Positions 23,368 through 31,076 of a stretch of DNA of 43,760 nt are shown piece after piece. Source of the DNA: CAYOHG01 sp964465125. GTDB taxonomy: Bacteria > Planctomycetota > Phycisphaerae > UBA1845 > Fen-1342. The notes under the pieces are model-generated. The model worked only from the letters and a program-made list of their open reading frames with translations. It did no database searches and was not told where the DNA came from. Each line of letters opens with the position of its first letter. Position 1 is the first letter of the stretch. A program made the position numbers and the translations under genes. The stretch covers positions 1 through 43,760 of the forward strand of contig CAYXIO010000032.1 of assembly GCA_964465125.1 (NCBI GenBank). The letters are read 5' to 3'.

Positions 23368-23952
23368 GAGCAGACCTCCGCGGGCTTCGACACGCCGACC
23401 GGCGACGCGAGTATCCACCCCGCCGGGCGGTTACGCTGGCCGGGGAGCACCGCCGCAGGGCGGCTGTTTACCAGCACACAACGTTGGACGCCGAAAGGCG
23501 TCACGGGTTCCCGCCAAGCGATTCGTCGCATCCTCCGGTCAGGCAGGCCCGAACGACGCATGGCATATGGCGGTTGGCTGGCCGATCTGTGGCCGGCGGC
23601 TATCGCCATTGTCGGCAAAGCGTTACGGCGCTTTCTCGCGGCTCGAACAGCGCTCTCGGCTTTCCCGAGGCGACGCGGGGAGCGATGCCGAACGCACTAC
23701 GCCGGCCCGCAACTCGGTCCGGATTCTCAGAGTCTCACCCCGCCGCGGCTCTCGTGCCTGACTCGCGCGTTCGAAACGGGCCCGGGCGCTGCCGCTTCCG
23801 ATGCCCGCGAAGCGCCCTGAGATCGCGAGCGCCGCCCCCCTGACCCAGATCTTCCCACGATCCACCGGCCGACGTCTCCGGCGGCGGCGGTCCTGCGGAA
23901 GCTGCGCGAGCGGCATTCAGGAGCGTAGGCGCAAGCGACCGGCTGCGACGCT
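23368..23952. other. 585-base intergenic region, no gene seen
   Basis: Divergent spacer between the VIT/VWA gene and the histidine kinase gene. Frames are open on several strands because of GC richness, but the translations are Arg/Ala/Pro-rich with no family signal. A small perfect hairpin GACGCC-GAAA-GGCGTC lies at 23487-23502. I see no clear promoter elements. I looked for a riboswitch and found no known core motif. Confidence 0.5.
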
Positions 23953-24879
23953 ATGCTGAGTCCCATGACTGGAAAGCCGTCGTCGGACGACAGTCGCCTG
24001 TTGCCGGCGGGCATCCTTGCACCCGTGCGCGTTCTGGCAATCCTGCTCGCCGCTTCCTTCGCCGTCGAGTCGCTGATCATGCTGGTGCTGCTCGCGAACT
24101 CGCGCTTCGTGCGCGGCGACGCGGTCGTCACCCTCATCGACGCAACGCTGCTGGTCCTCGTCATGTTTCCGGTGCTCTGGCACCTGGTCGTCCGGCCGCT
24201 GCGCACCCTCGTCGCGGACCGAGGTCGGCTGCTGGCGCGGATGCTCGAGATTCAGGAGCAGGAGCGTGGCCGGCTGGCGCGCGAGCTGCACGACGAGCTC
24301 GGACAGGTTCAGACGGCGATTCTGCTTGGGCTCAGAGCCGTCACGAATGCGGCTTCGCTCGACAAGGCTCGTGAGCGCGCTGATGCCCTCCATGACCTCG
24401 CGGTATCCGCCGTCGACTCGACGCGTCGCATGGCCCGCGCACTGTGGCCGAGTGTGCTGGCCGACTTTGGGCTGGCGAAAGCCCTGGAGCGGCTGTGCGA
24501 GGATCTCTCGTCCGCCACGGGAGTTCAGGTCGTGGTCGAAACGGAGCTGGGACCCGCCCGATTCGGCGCCGCTACGGAGATCGCTGCCTATCGCGTCGCG
24601 CAGGAAGCCATCACCAACGCGCTGAAACACTCAGGAGCGTCGGAAGTACGCGTGGCGCTGCGGCACGACGCGGATCAACTTCGGCTTGTTATTCGGGACA
24701 ACGGACGAGGCTTGGCGGACCGCGCCGCGACGAGCGGCCATTCTTCGCCGAGTAGCCTGGGGCTCTCAGGCATGCGTGAGCGCGTCGTGCTGCTGGGCGG
24801 CCGTTTCTCGATCCGCGACGACGCCGGCCCAGGAACGACGGTCGAGGCCGTGATTCCAGCGGAGCCGCGGGCGCGATGA
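23953..24879 (+). CDS. NarL-type sensor histidine kinase (HisKA_3)
   Basis: A 308-residue membrane kinase. Two membrane helices (about 22-50 and 60-80) with a very short periplasmic loop suggest it senses within the membrane or through a partner. The phosphorylation site is His113 in ERGRLARELHDELGQ, the HisKA_3 form used by NarX/DegS-type kinases. The ATP-binding part shows the N box AQEAITNALKHSG, the G1 box DNGRGL and GLSGMRERVVLLGG. The start could also be the ATG at 23965. It overlaps the response regulator gene by four bases (ATGA), so the pair is translated together. Confidence 0.92.
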   Translation: MLSPMTGKPSSDDSRLLPAGILAPVRVLAILLAASFAVESLIMLVLLANSRFVRGDAVVTLIDATLLVLVMFPVLWHLVVRPLRTLVADRGRLLARMLEIQEQERGRLARELHDELGQVQTAILLGLRAVTNAASLDKARERADALHDLAVSAVDSTRRMARALWPSVLADFGLAKALERLCEDLSSATGVQVVVETELGPARFGAATEIAAYRVAQEAITNALKHSGASEVRVALRHDADQLRLVIRDNGRGLADRAATSGHSSPSSLGLSGMRERVVLLGGRFSIRDDAGPGTTVEAVIPAEPRAR

Positions 24880-25517
24880 GCTCCATCTCGATCGTCATCG
24901 TTGACGACCACGCCATGATCCGGAAGGGCCTTCGACTCATTCTGGAAGCGCACTCAGGTCTCACCGTAGTTGGGGAGGCGGGCACGATGCAGGAGGCGAT
25001 TGAGGTCGCCGCACGCGTGAAGCCCCAGGTCATTACCCTCGACCTTACCATGCCGGGCCCCACCGGGGTGGTGTCAATCGAGGGCCTCCGCGCCGCGGCG
25101 CCGGGGGCGAAGCTCATTGTGGTCACGATGCACGACGACCCCGCATACGTCCGAAGCGCGATCGCGATGGGCGCGGCGGGCTACATCAACAAGAGCGCGG
25201 CCGACACCGAGCTCATCCACGCCATCCGGGCCGTCATGCGTGGTCGCGCCTTCCTCGACGTCAGTGGCGTCGCGACCATGGAATCGATTCTGACGCCGAA
25301 GCCCGCCCAGAGGAAGTCGCCGGTGGACACCCTCAGTGAGCGTGAACGCGAAGTCCTCCGCGAAGTGGCCCGCGGCTACACCAATCAGCAGATCGCGGAC
25401 GATCTCGGACTGAGCGTCAAGACGGTCGAGTCCTATCGGGCGCGGCTGATGCGCAAGCTCGGCCTGAAGGAACGCGCTGACCTCGTCCGTGTCGCGCTAG
25501 ACCTCGGACTGATCTAG
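24876..25517 (+). CDS. NarL/FixJ-family response regulator
   Basis: A 213-residue DNA-binding regulator. Receiver domain at 1-120 with the acid pair Asp10/Asp11 (VIVDDH), the phospho-acceptor Asp56 (ITLDLTMPG), Thr in VVTMHDD and Lys in YINKSAAD. LuxR-type helix-turn-helix at about 150-210 (LSEREREVLREVARGYTNQQIADDLGLSVKTVESYRARLMRKLGL). It is paired with the kinase just upstream by a four-base overlap. Target genes are not evident; the next plus-strand gene, for an exported protein, begins 369 bases later. Confidence 0.95.
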   Translation: MSSISIVIVDDHAMIRKGLRLILEAHSGLTVVGEAGTMQEAIEVAARVKPQVITLDLTMPGPTGVVSIEGLRAAAPGAKLIVVTMHDDPAYVRSAIAMGAAGYINKSAADTELIHAIRAVMRGRAFLDVSGVATMESILTPKPAQRKSPVDTLSEREREVLREVARGYTNQQIADDLGLSVKTVESYRARLMRKLGLKERADLVRVALDLGLI

Positions 25518-25886
25518 CCCATCCTGGCCGTGCGGATGGCGAAAAGTAGGTTCAATTGGTGCGCGCGGAGCTGTCCGCTGCCGGGGAAACCCCCGCAGGC
25601 GAGCATGCTACAGAGGGAATCCCCGCTATCCGTTCTCGGCAAGCCTCTCCACAATGATCAGTCGACGTTCGCTCGCACCGAAAGGTCGCGTAGCTGCAAG
25701 CTTGGGGCGCCTCCGACGTGCGCATCTCAATCCCGGCAGCTTCGATAGCTTTTTGAACGGCCGCCGGCCGCCATCTCGTCCTCGCGCGGCGGCAACGGCT
25801 GTCATCGTCAGCGGCTGTGGCGGCCCCTGGTGGCAGCGCGATCGGGCGAGCCTCGGCGGGCGAAGCGCCCTCGAAGGAGTGACTGA
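25518..25886. other. 369-base intergenic region, no gene seen
   Basis: Spacer after the response regulator. No convincing ORF, terminator or promoter is visible. AAGGAG near 25874-25879 is the ribosome site of the next gene. Short oligo-T (CTTTTT at about 25749) occurs without a hairpin good enough to call a terminator. Confidence 0.5.
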
Positions 25887-28199
25887 ATGGTTTCGCTGTT
25901 CAACTTCCGTGTGCTACATGCCCTGGGGCGCATTCGCGCGTTCACCGCCACCATCACGGCGCTACTTGCCGTTTTAATGGTTTCGCAGCCCGCCCGTTCG
26001 GCTCCACCAGCATCGTCCGCTCGCCCGGCGATACCGCCAGGCGGCGACAACCGCATTCCGACCGCCGACGGGACGCGCGCAATCTTCACGCAGGATCTCA
26101 ACTCCGGCCTGACTCCCGCCGATCTTGTCACGGCCCTTCTTGGTCCTGGTGTAGACGTCTCCAGCATCACCTACTCCGGTGCGAACGCGGCGGCCGGCAC
26201 GTTCGCCGGCGGCACGGGAATCGTCGGATTCGAAAGCGGCATCATGCTGAGCAGCGGCAACATCGCGTTCGTCCTCGGATCAAACAACCAGGATGATGTC
26301 AGCGGCGTCAATGCGGGGATCGGCGATCCCGATCTGGACGGGCTGATTCCGGGCTATACCACCTTCGACTCCTGCACTCTGGAATTCGACTTTCAGTGTA
26401 CGGGCACCCAGGTCATCCAGTTTCAATATGTCTTCTCGTCGGAAGAGTACAATGAGTGGGTCAACTCCCCTTTCAACGACGTGTTCGGGTTCTTCCTGAA
26501 CGGCGTCAACATCGCCCTGGTTCCCGGCAGCCCGGGAACGCCGGTCAGTATCAACAACGTGAATTGCGGCAACCCCTACAACCCACCCGACGGCAGCTTC
26601 TGCAACCTTTTCATCAACAATGATTGCAGCGACATTCCGCCCGGCAATTTCCCCTGCGACGGGGCGCGTGCCATCCAGATGGACGGGTTGCTCACAGTTC
26701 TGACGGCAACTGCGGCGCTCAGCCCAGGCGTGAACCACATCAAGCTGGCGATCGCCGATGCGGGCGACCAGGTCCTCGACTCGAATGTATTTATCCAGGG
26801 CCAGAGCTTCGTCTGCGGGGAGCCGACCGGCGCGTGCTGCGATACGGCCTTGCTCACGTGCACGGACAACGTCCTGCTGGCCGATTGCCAGGGGCCGGAC
26901 AAGGTCTGGACCGTCGGACTGACCTGCGATCAACTGAATCCCCCCTGCCCAACGGCGACGACCCCTGATGGGACCGACTGCACCAATCCGATTCCGATCA
27001 CCTCGCTGCCCTTCTCGGACGTGAATACGACGAGCGACAAGAACAACGACTACAGCAATACGTGCCTTGGCAACTACGACAATGGGAAGGACGTTCTCTA
27101 TGAACTGAACATCACGAGCACGCAGTGCCTCGACGTCACCGTCACCGGCGCGTCGCCGCAGGACAATTGGATCGGCATCGCCGTCGACACGGTCTGCCCG
27201 CCGGGAGCGACGTGCCTCGCGCAGGCGACGAGCCAGGGCTCCGTGGCGACGATCAGCAGTCTGACGCTGGCGCCCGGCACTTATTATCTGATGATCGACC
27301 GGTGGCCGCAGGCAGATGACAACCTCGATTACACGCTCAGCATTACGGATTGCACCGGGGCGCCGACCGGCGCCTGCTGCAATACTGCGACTCAAGTCTG
27401 CACTGACAACGTCCTTGAGGTGAACTGCCAGGGGCCGGACGACGTCTGGAGCGTCGGCGTGGCCTGCGGCGATCTAAATCCGCCCTGCGCTCCGGAGATC
27501 GATCCGATCGGCCAGGATTGTGAGTTCCCGCTCCTGATTCCTTCGATACCGTTCGATGATGTCAATACGACGTCTGACAAGAAGGAGGATTACTCCAACA
27601 CCTGCCTGGGTGTCTATGACGATGGAGATGACATCATCTACGAAATGACTTTGACCAGCGCCCACTGCATCGACGTCACCGTGGCGGGGGCGACGGCGAT
27701 CGATCGCTCCATCGGCGTTCTGGTGGACAACGTGTGCCCGCCGGGGCCTTCGTGCCTGGCCCTGGCGACGACAACGGGAACCGTGGCCACCATCAGCGAT
27801 CTGTCATTGTCTCCGGGTACTTACTACCTGATGATTGATCGCCAGCCCGACGATGAGGGTTTCGCGATACTGGACTTCCGCCTCACCGTCGCGGACTGCA
27901 CGGAGGCGTGGGGTGCCTGTTGCTTGCCGGGCGGCCAGTGCGCGCAGTTGACCGAGGCAGACTGCATGAGCGCCAACGGACTGGCCTGGACTGCCGACGC
28001 TACCTGTTCGCCCAATCCCTGCCTGCCCGGAGACCTCGACGGCGACGGCGACGTGGACCTGCTCGACCTGTCGCAGCTCCTGATCTCGTTCGGATTGTGC
28101 GCGGGCAATCCCGGCTACGACGCGGCAGCCGACCTCGACGCCAGCGGCTGTGTCGACTTGTGGGACCTGTCGGTGCTTCTGGCGAACTTCGGGGTGTAG
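25887..28199 (+). CDS. Exported choice-of-anchor L protein with duplicated Cys-rich module and dockerin-like tail
   Basis: A 770-residue secreted protein with a signal peptide ending near QPARSAPP. Residues about 60-305 form a choice-of-anchor L domain (FTQDLNSGLTPADLVTALLGPG, FESGIMLSSGNIAFVLG, FQYVFSSEEYNEWVNSPFNDVFGFFLNG, IKLAIADAGDQVLDSNVFI). Two 180-residue repeats follow, each opening G-x-PTGACC and containing CTDNVL, DVNTTSDK, DYSNTCLG, VCPPG and LxPGTYYLMIDR. A third short Cys-rich piece (GACCLPGGQC) precedes the C-terminal dockerin type I-like pair GDLDGDGDVDLLDLSQLL and ADLDASGCVDLWDLSVLLANFG. It is likely a surface or extracellular structural protein. AGGAG stands before the ATG. 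In planctomycetes such tails occur without cellulosomes, so the anchoring partner is unknown. Confidence 0.88.
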   Translation: MVSLFNFRVLHALGRIRAFTATITALLAVLMVSQPARSAPPASSARPAIPPGGDNRIPTADGTRAIFTQDLNSGLTPADLVTALLGPGVDVSSITYSGANAAAGTFAGGTGIVGFESGIMLSSGNIAFVLGSNNQDDVSGVNAGIGDPDLDGLIPGYTTFDSCTLEFDFQCTGTQVIQFQYVFSSEEYNEWVNSPFNDVFGFFLNGVNIALVPGSPGTPVSINNVNCGNPYNPPDGSFCNLFINNDCSDIPPGNFPCDGARAIQMDGLLTVLTATAALSPGVNHIKLAIADAGDQVLDSNVFIQGQSFVCGEPTGACCDTALLTCTDNVLLADCQGPDKVWTVGLTCDQLNPPCPTATTPDGTDCTNPIPITSLPFSDVNTTSDKNNDYSNTCLGNYDNGKDVLYELNITSTQCLDVTVTGASPQDNWIGIAVDTVCPPGATCLAQATSQGSVATISSLTLAPGTYYLMIDRWPQADDNLDYTLSITDCTGAPTGACCNTATQVCTDNVLEVNCQGPDDVWSVGVACGDLNPPCAPEIDPIGQDCEFPLLIPSIPFDDVNTTSDKKEDYSNTCLGVYDDGDDIIYEMTLTSAHCIDVTVAGATAIDRSIGVLVDNVCPPGPSCLALATTTGTVATISDLSLSPGTYYLMIDRQPDDEGFAILDFRLTVADCTEAWGACCLPGGQCAQLTEADCMSANGLAWTADATCSPNPCLPGDLDGDGDVDLLDLSQLLISFGLCAGNPGYDAAADLDASGCVDLWDLSVLLANFGV
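26817..27899 (+). repeat. Intragenic tandem duplication, two units of about 540 bases
   Basis: Unit 1 (26817-27356) and unit 2 (27357-27899) encode homologous 180-residue modules inside the choice-of-anchor L gene. Landmarks repeat in register: PTGACC, CTDNVL, CQGPD, NPPC, DVNTTSDK, DYSNTCLG, VCPPG, PGTYYLMIDR. The protein copies have diverged well beyond a recent DNA duplication. Confidence 0.85.
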
Positions 28200-28504
28200 C
28201 GCCGCCGGCACGTTCCGCCGAGAACGAATGCGCGCCTGGCTGCCGGCGATGACTGGCGGCCAGGCGCTTTCCTTTCAGCGGATTGCCGCGACCGCAGGCG
28301 ACTGCCGGCGCCGGGACGGCCGCGCCATCATCCACGCTGCGCTTCCAGGCGGCATGCGGGCGCCACGTCGGACGCGGGTCCGCCGCGCCTGACGATCCGG
28401 ATCGGACGAAGAACGCTCCGCCCCCCGCCTCACGCCAGCGGGGAGAGTCGGTTTGCGATAACCTGTAGACTACCCGAACGCAGGAAGCGCATCGGAGGCT
28501 CCCC
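28200..28504 (+). terminator. Strong hairpin terminator (28232-28275) within a 305-base gap
   Basis: The perfect 9-bp arms GCGCCTGGC (28232-28240) and GCCAGGCGC (28259-28267) are followed by TTTCCTTT (28268-28275), a good Rho-independent terminator for the choice-of-anchor L gene. The rest of the gap holds no gene. GGAGG at about 28494-28498 is the ribosome site of the next gene. Confidence 0.7.
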
Positions 28505-30067
28505 TTGGCACTACCGACCTGGCTGACGCTGCTGGTCTTCGCGGCGCAAACGATGGATCTCGCCAAGCTCTACCCGGCAACTCTGGCCGGCGCATCCCAG
28601 CAACGCGGCTACGAATGGACAACCGCGGCGGACGACGTCTGGTCGCTCGAGTCGTTTCGGATCAACCTGGGAGAGACGCTGACGCTGGAGCTGGGCCCGA
28701 GCACGGTGGTCTTCGGCCACCACGACAAGAACGTGCTCTGGGCGGCCGTGTTCCCCGCGACTCCGGGGGACCTGCGCTCCAAGGCGCTTCCCAGCGCAGA
28801 GCAGGCGACCTCGGTGTGGCTGCGGTTCAACCCGGCCCGCGTGGCTGAGCTGTTCCCAAGCGAAACGATAATCGGTCGTGGTTCGGCGATGCAGGTGATC
28901 GCCGCCAAACGCCTGGCGGCCTGGAAGCTGCGCGGCTCGTGGCACTCCGGCGACCTGGCCATGGCTCCGACCGGGAGCGCCTTGATCGTCGACGCCGACA
29001 CGACTGCGGGCATGCGGCGGTTCTTCAACGTGGACGCCACCGGCATGGCGCCGGCGTATATCAACGCGTTTGAGCGCCAAGCCTTGCCGGCGATCCAGCC
29101 CGTGGACGAAAAGACCGCCTTGGACGCCTTCGACCAGGTGTGGGAAGCGTTCGATCGCGAATACGCGATGTTCTCGATTCGCAAGAACGTCGACTGGGCC
29201 GCGCTTCGGGACAAGCTCCGGCCGCGGGCGGCCACGGCGCGCAGTACCTATGAAGTGGCCGCGGTGATCGCCGACCTGCTGGCGCCGCTGGAGGACCTCC
29301 ATGTTTCGGTTCAACTCGGGGCGGAGTACGTGCCGGTTTTCAATCGTCCCCGGCCGCTGAATGCGAGCATGCGCGCAATCGCCGCCACGGTGGGCAAGCT
29401 CAATGAAGGACGCCGCGAGCTTCCCTGGGGCCGCACCGCGGACGGCATCGGCTACATCGCAATCTCGCGGCTCACCGCGAAGAACCTGCCGGAGACCTTC
29501 GACCGCGCGCTGGACGATCTTTCGGATACGTGGGCCCTGATCCTCGACCTGCGGTTTAACGGCGGCGGTGACGAGCCGATGGCGCAGCGAATGGCCGGAC
29601 GCTTCGTCGATCAGCCGCGGCTTTACAGCACACATCAGTATCGCAATGGACCGGCGCACGATCAGCTCGGTCCGACGAGGGAACGGCGCGTCGAACCGCG
29701 CGGGCCGTGGCGCTATGAGTCGGCGGTGATCGTGTTGATCGGACAGCGCACGATGAGCTCGGCCGAATCGTTCGCGTTGATGCTGGCGCAGTGCCCGCAG
29801 GTGACGACGATGGGCGACCGCACGGCCGGCGCGAGCGGGAATCCGCGTTCGCTTGATCTGCCCGGTGGGATCAAGGCGACGCTGCCGCGCTGGCTGGACA
29901 GGCTGCCCGACGGAACGCCGCTGGAGCCGGACGGCATTCAGCCGGCGGTGCGGGTTGAGGCGGAACCTGAATCGTTCACGGACCGAAACGACCCGGTGCT
30001 GGACGCGGCCTTGGCGCGCCTGCGCGAGCAGCCCACGGGCGAGCGCAAGCCGGGCAAGCGGCCGTAG
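28505..30067 (+). CDS. S41-family (C-terminal processing/tricorn-like) serine peptidase
   Basis: A 520-residue peptidase. The start is read as TTG at 28505, seven bases after GGAGG, giving a short hydrophobic N-terminus (LPTWLTLLVFAAQT) that may be a signal peptide. Residues up to about 200 are an uncharacterised region. The S41 part begins with DAFDQVWEAFDREYAMFSIRKNVDWAALRDKL, the common lead helix of S41 proteins of IRBP/tricorn type, and continues LAPLEDLHV, GIGYIAISRL, LILDLRFNGGGDEP. The likely nucleophile is Ser419 in TMSSAESFAL, and DRTAGASGNP lies downstream. No PDZ domain is obvious. It is probably periplasmic or extracellular; the substrate is unknown. Confidence 0.85.
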   Translation: MALPTWLTLLVFAAQTMDLAKLYPATLAGASQQRGYEWTTAADDVWSLESFRINLGETLTLELGPSTVVFGHHDKNVLWAAVFPATPGDLRSKALPSAEQATSVWLRFNPARVAELFPSETIIGRGSAMQVIAAKRLAAWKLRGSWHSGDLAMAPTGSALIVDADTTAGMRRFFNVDATGMAPAYINAFERQALPAIQPVDEKTALDAFDQVWEAFDREYAMFSIRKNVDWAALRDKLRPRAATARSTYEVAAVIADLLAPLEDLHVSVQLGAEYVPVFNRPRPLNASMRAIAATVGKLNEGRRELPWGRTADGIGYIAISRLTAKNLPETFDRALDDLSDTWALILDLRFNGGGDEPMAQRMAGRFVDQPRLYSTHQYRNGPAHDQLGPTRERRVEPRGPWRYESAVIVLIGQRTMSSAESFALMLAQCPQVTTMGDRTAGASGNPRSLDLPGGIKATLPRWLDRLPDGTPLEPDGIQPAVRVEAEPESFTDRNDPVLDAALARLREQPTGERKPGKRP

Positions 30068-30169
30068 CAAGCCGCCTGAGAAGCACGCGCCCGCAGTCCA
30101 GAGCGTTGCCGCGGGTTCCTGCCGCGCGTGGCGGGCGAGGGGCTTCGCGAGGTGCGAGGAGGAGACCCA

Positions 30170-30736
30170 ATGCGTATTCGAAACAACGACAGAACCGGCC
30201 GCGGCGCTGCCGGCGAACCGCTCGCGTTCCGCGTCGTGGAGACCCCCCTGGGCTGGATGGGAGTGGTCGCAAGCGCGCGCGGGCTGCGCGGTGTAATTCT
30301 GCCGGAGCGCACACGAGAGGCATGCGAGCGGCAGGTCGCGCGGCTGTACCCAGGCGCGCGGGTTGACGAGCGGCTGCTTCCGGGGCTGGTGCGGGACCTG
30401 TGCCGCTACGGCGCGGGCGAGACTGTGAAATTCGACGTCCGTTTTGACTGGCCGGGTGCGTCGGACTTCGAGGTGAACGTCTGGAAGGCCTGCGCGCGCG
30501 TCGGCTACGGTCGGACCGTGGCGTACAAGGCGCTGGCCGAGCGGGTCGGTCGCCCTCAAGCCGCCCGCGCGGTTGGCCTGGCGATGGGCCGGAATCGATG
30601 TCCGATCGTGGTGCCTTGCCACCGGGTGCTTCGGAGCGACGGGTCGCTCGGCGGCTACTCGGGACCGCTCGGGCTGCGATTCAAGCAGGTGCTGCTGGAC
30701 ATGGAGGCCGGGACTCCCGCGGCGACGGTCCTCTAG
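30170..30736 (+). CDS. ogt: Methylated-DNA--[protein]-cysteine S-methyltransferase
   Basis: A 188-residue suicide repair protein that removes alkyl groups from O6-alkylguanine in DNA. The acceptor is Cys150 in the signature VVPCHRVL, followed by SDGSLGGYSGPLGLRFKQVLLDME. The DNA-binding helix is FEVNVWKACARVGYGRTVAYKALAERVGRPQAARAVGLAMGRN, carrying the Arg finger and the Asn hinge. The start ATG 30170 has GGAGGAG just upstream; an earlier start at 30128 is less likely. It is separated by about 100 bases from the peptidase gene; the two are unlikely to be functionally linked. ada-type regulatory domains are absent. Confidence 0.95.
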   Translation: MRIRNNDRTGRGAAGEPLAFRVVETPLGWMGVVASARGLRGVILPERTREACERQVARLYPGARVDERLLPGLVRDLCRYGAGETVKFDVRFDWPGASDFEVNVWKACARVGYGRTVAYKALAERVGRPQAARAVGLAMGRNRCPIVVPCHRVLRSDGSLGGYSGPLGLRFKQVLLDMEAGTPAATVL

Positions 30737-31076
30737 GTGTTCGGGCGGCACGTCGGGGGCGATTCCGAGAATTCTCGGCGGGCTTTATCAGGCCCGGCGG
30801 CGCTGATTGCGCCCGGGGCGGAGCGACTCACGCTTGCCTTCCCACCCGGGCGCGAGTACGCTATTCCAAATCCGGGAGATGGGGCTCCGCATTCGCGGCC
30901 GATTCCTGCCATCGCCCGGTGAGGGGACATTGATCGTCGCTTTCGCCGGTTTCTGAGTCGCTTCGCGCCCGTGACCTGCCTTGGCGGTGGTGTGTCCCAA
31001 TTGCAGCGCTCGTCGACGCTTTGATCGCGGATTGAAGGCCGGGGTTCGCGCGTACGCGTTCCGAAGGAGTTCGGCA
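30737..31076 (+). promoter_or_regulatory. 340-base gap with palindrome/hairpins and a possible promoter
   Basis: A perfect 14-bp palindrome CCGAGAATTCTCGG lies at 30765-30778, immediately followed by a GCGGGC...GCCCGGC hairpin (30778-30800), possibly ending the alkyltransferase transcript. A candidate promoter TTGCCT (30834-30839), 17-base spacer, TACGCT (30857-30862) precedes the FG-GAP gene by some 215 bases. Both are pattern matches only. Confidence 0.3.

Noticed and set aside
23400..23620. Possible riboswitch or structured RNA before the VIT/VWA gene
   Set aside because: Only a small GAAA-capped hairpin and scattered GC helices are visible; no c-di-GMP, cobalamin, glycine or SAM core motif could be matched on either strand.
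21091..23820. Very long plus-strand open frame (909 codons) opposite the VIT/VWA gene
   Set aside because: It is the antisense shadow of a gene with signal peptide, VIT and VWA motifs. The translation is rich in Arg, Val, Ala, Asp and Gln with no domain signal, as expected when GC-rich codons are read backwards.
28511..30751. Long minus-strand frame opposite the S41 peptidase and alkyltransferase genes
   Set aside because: Arg/Pro/His-rich translation spanning two unrelated plus-strand genes with clear motifs; no ribosome site or domain.
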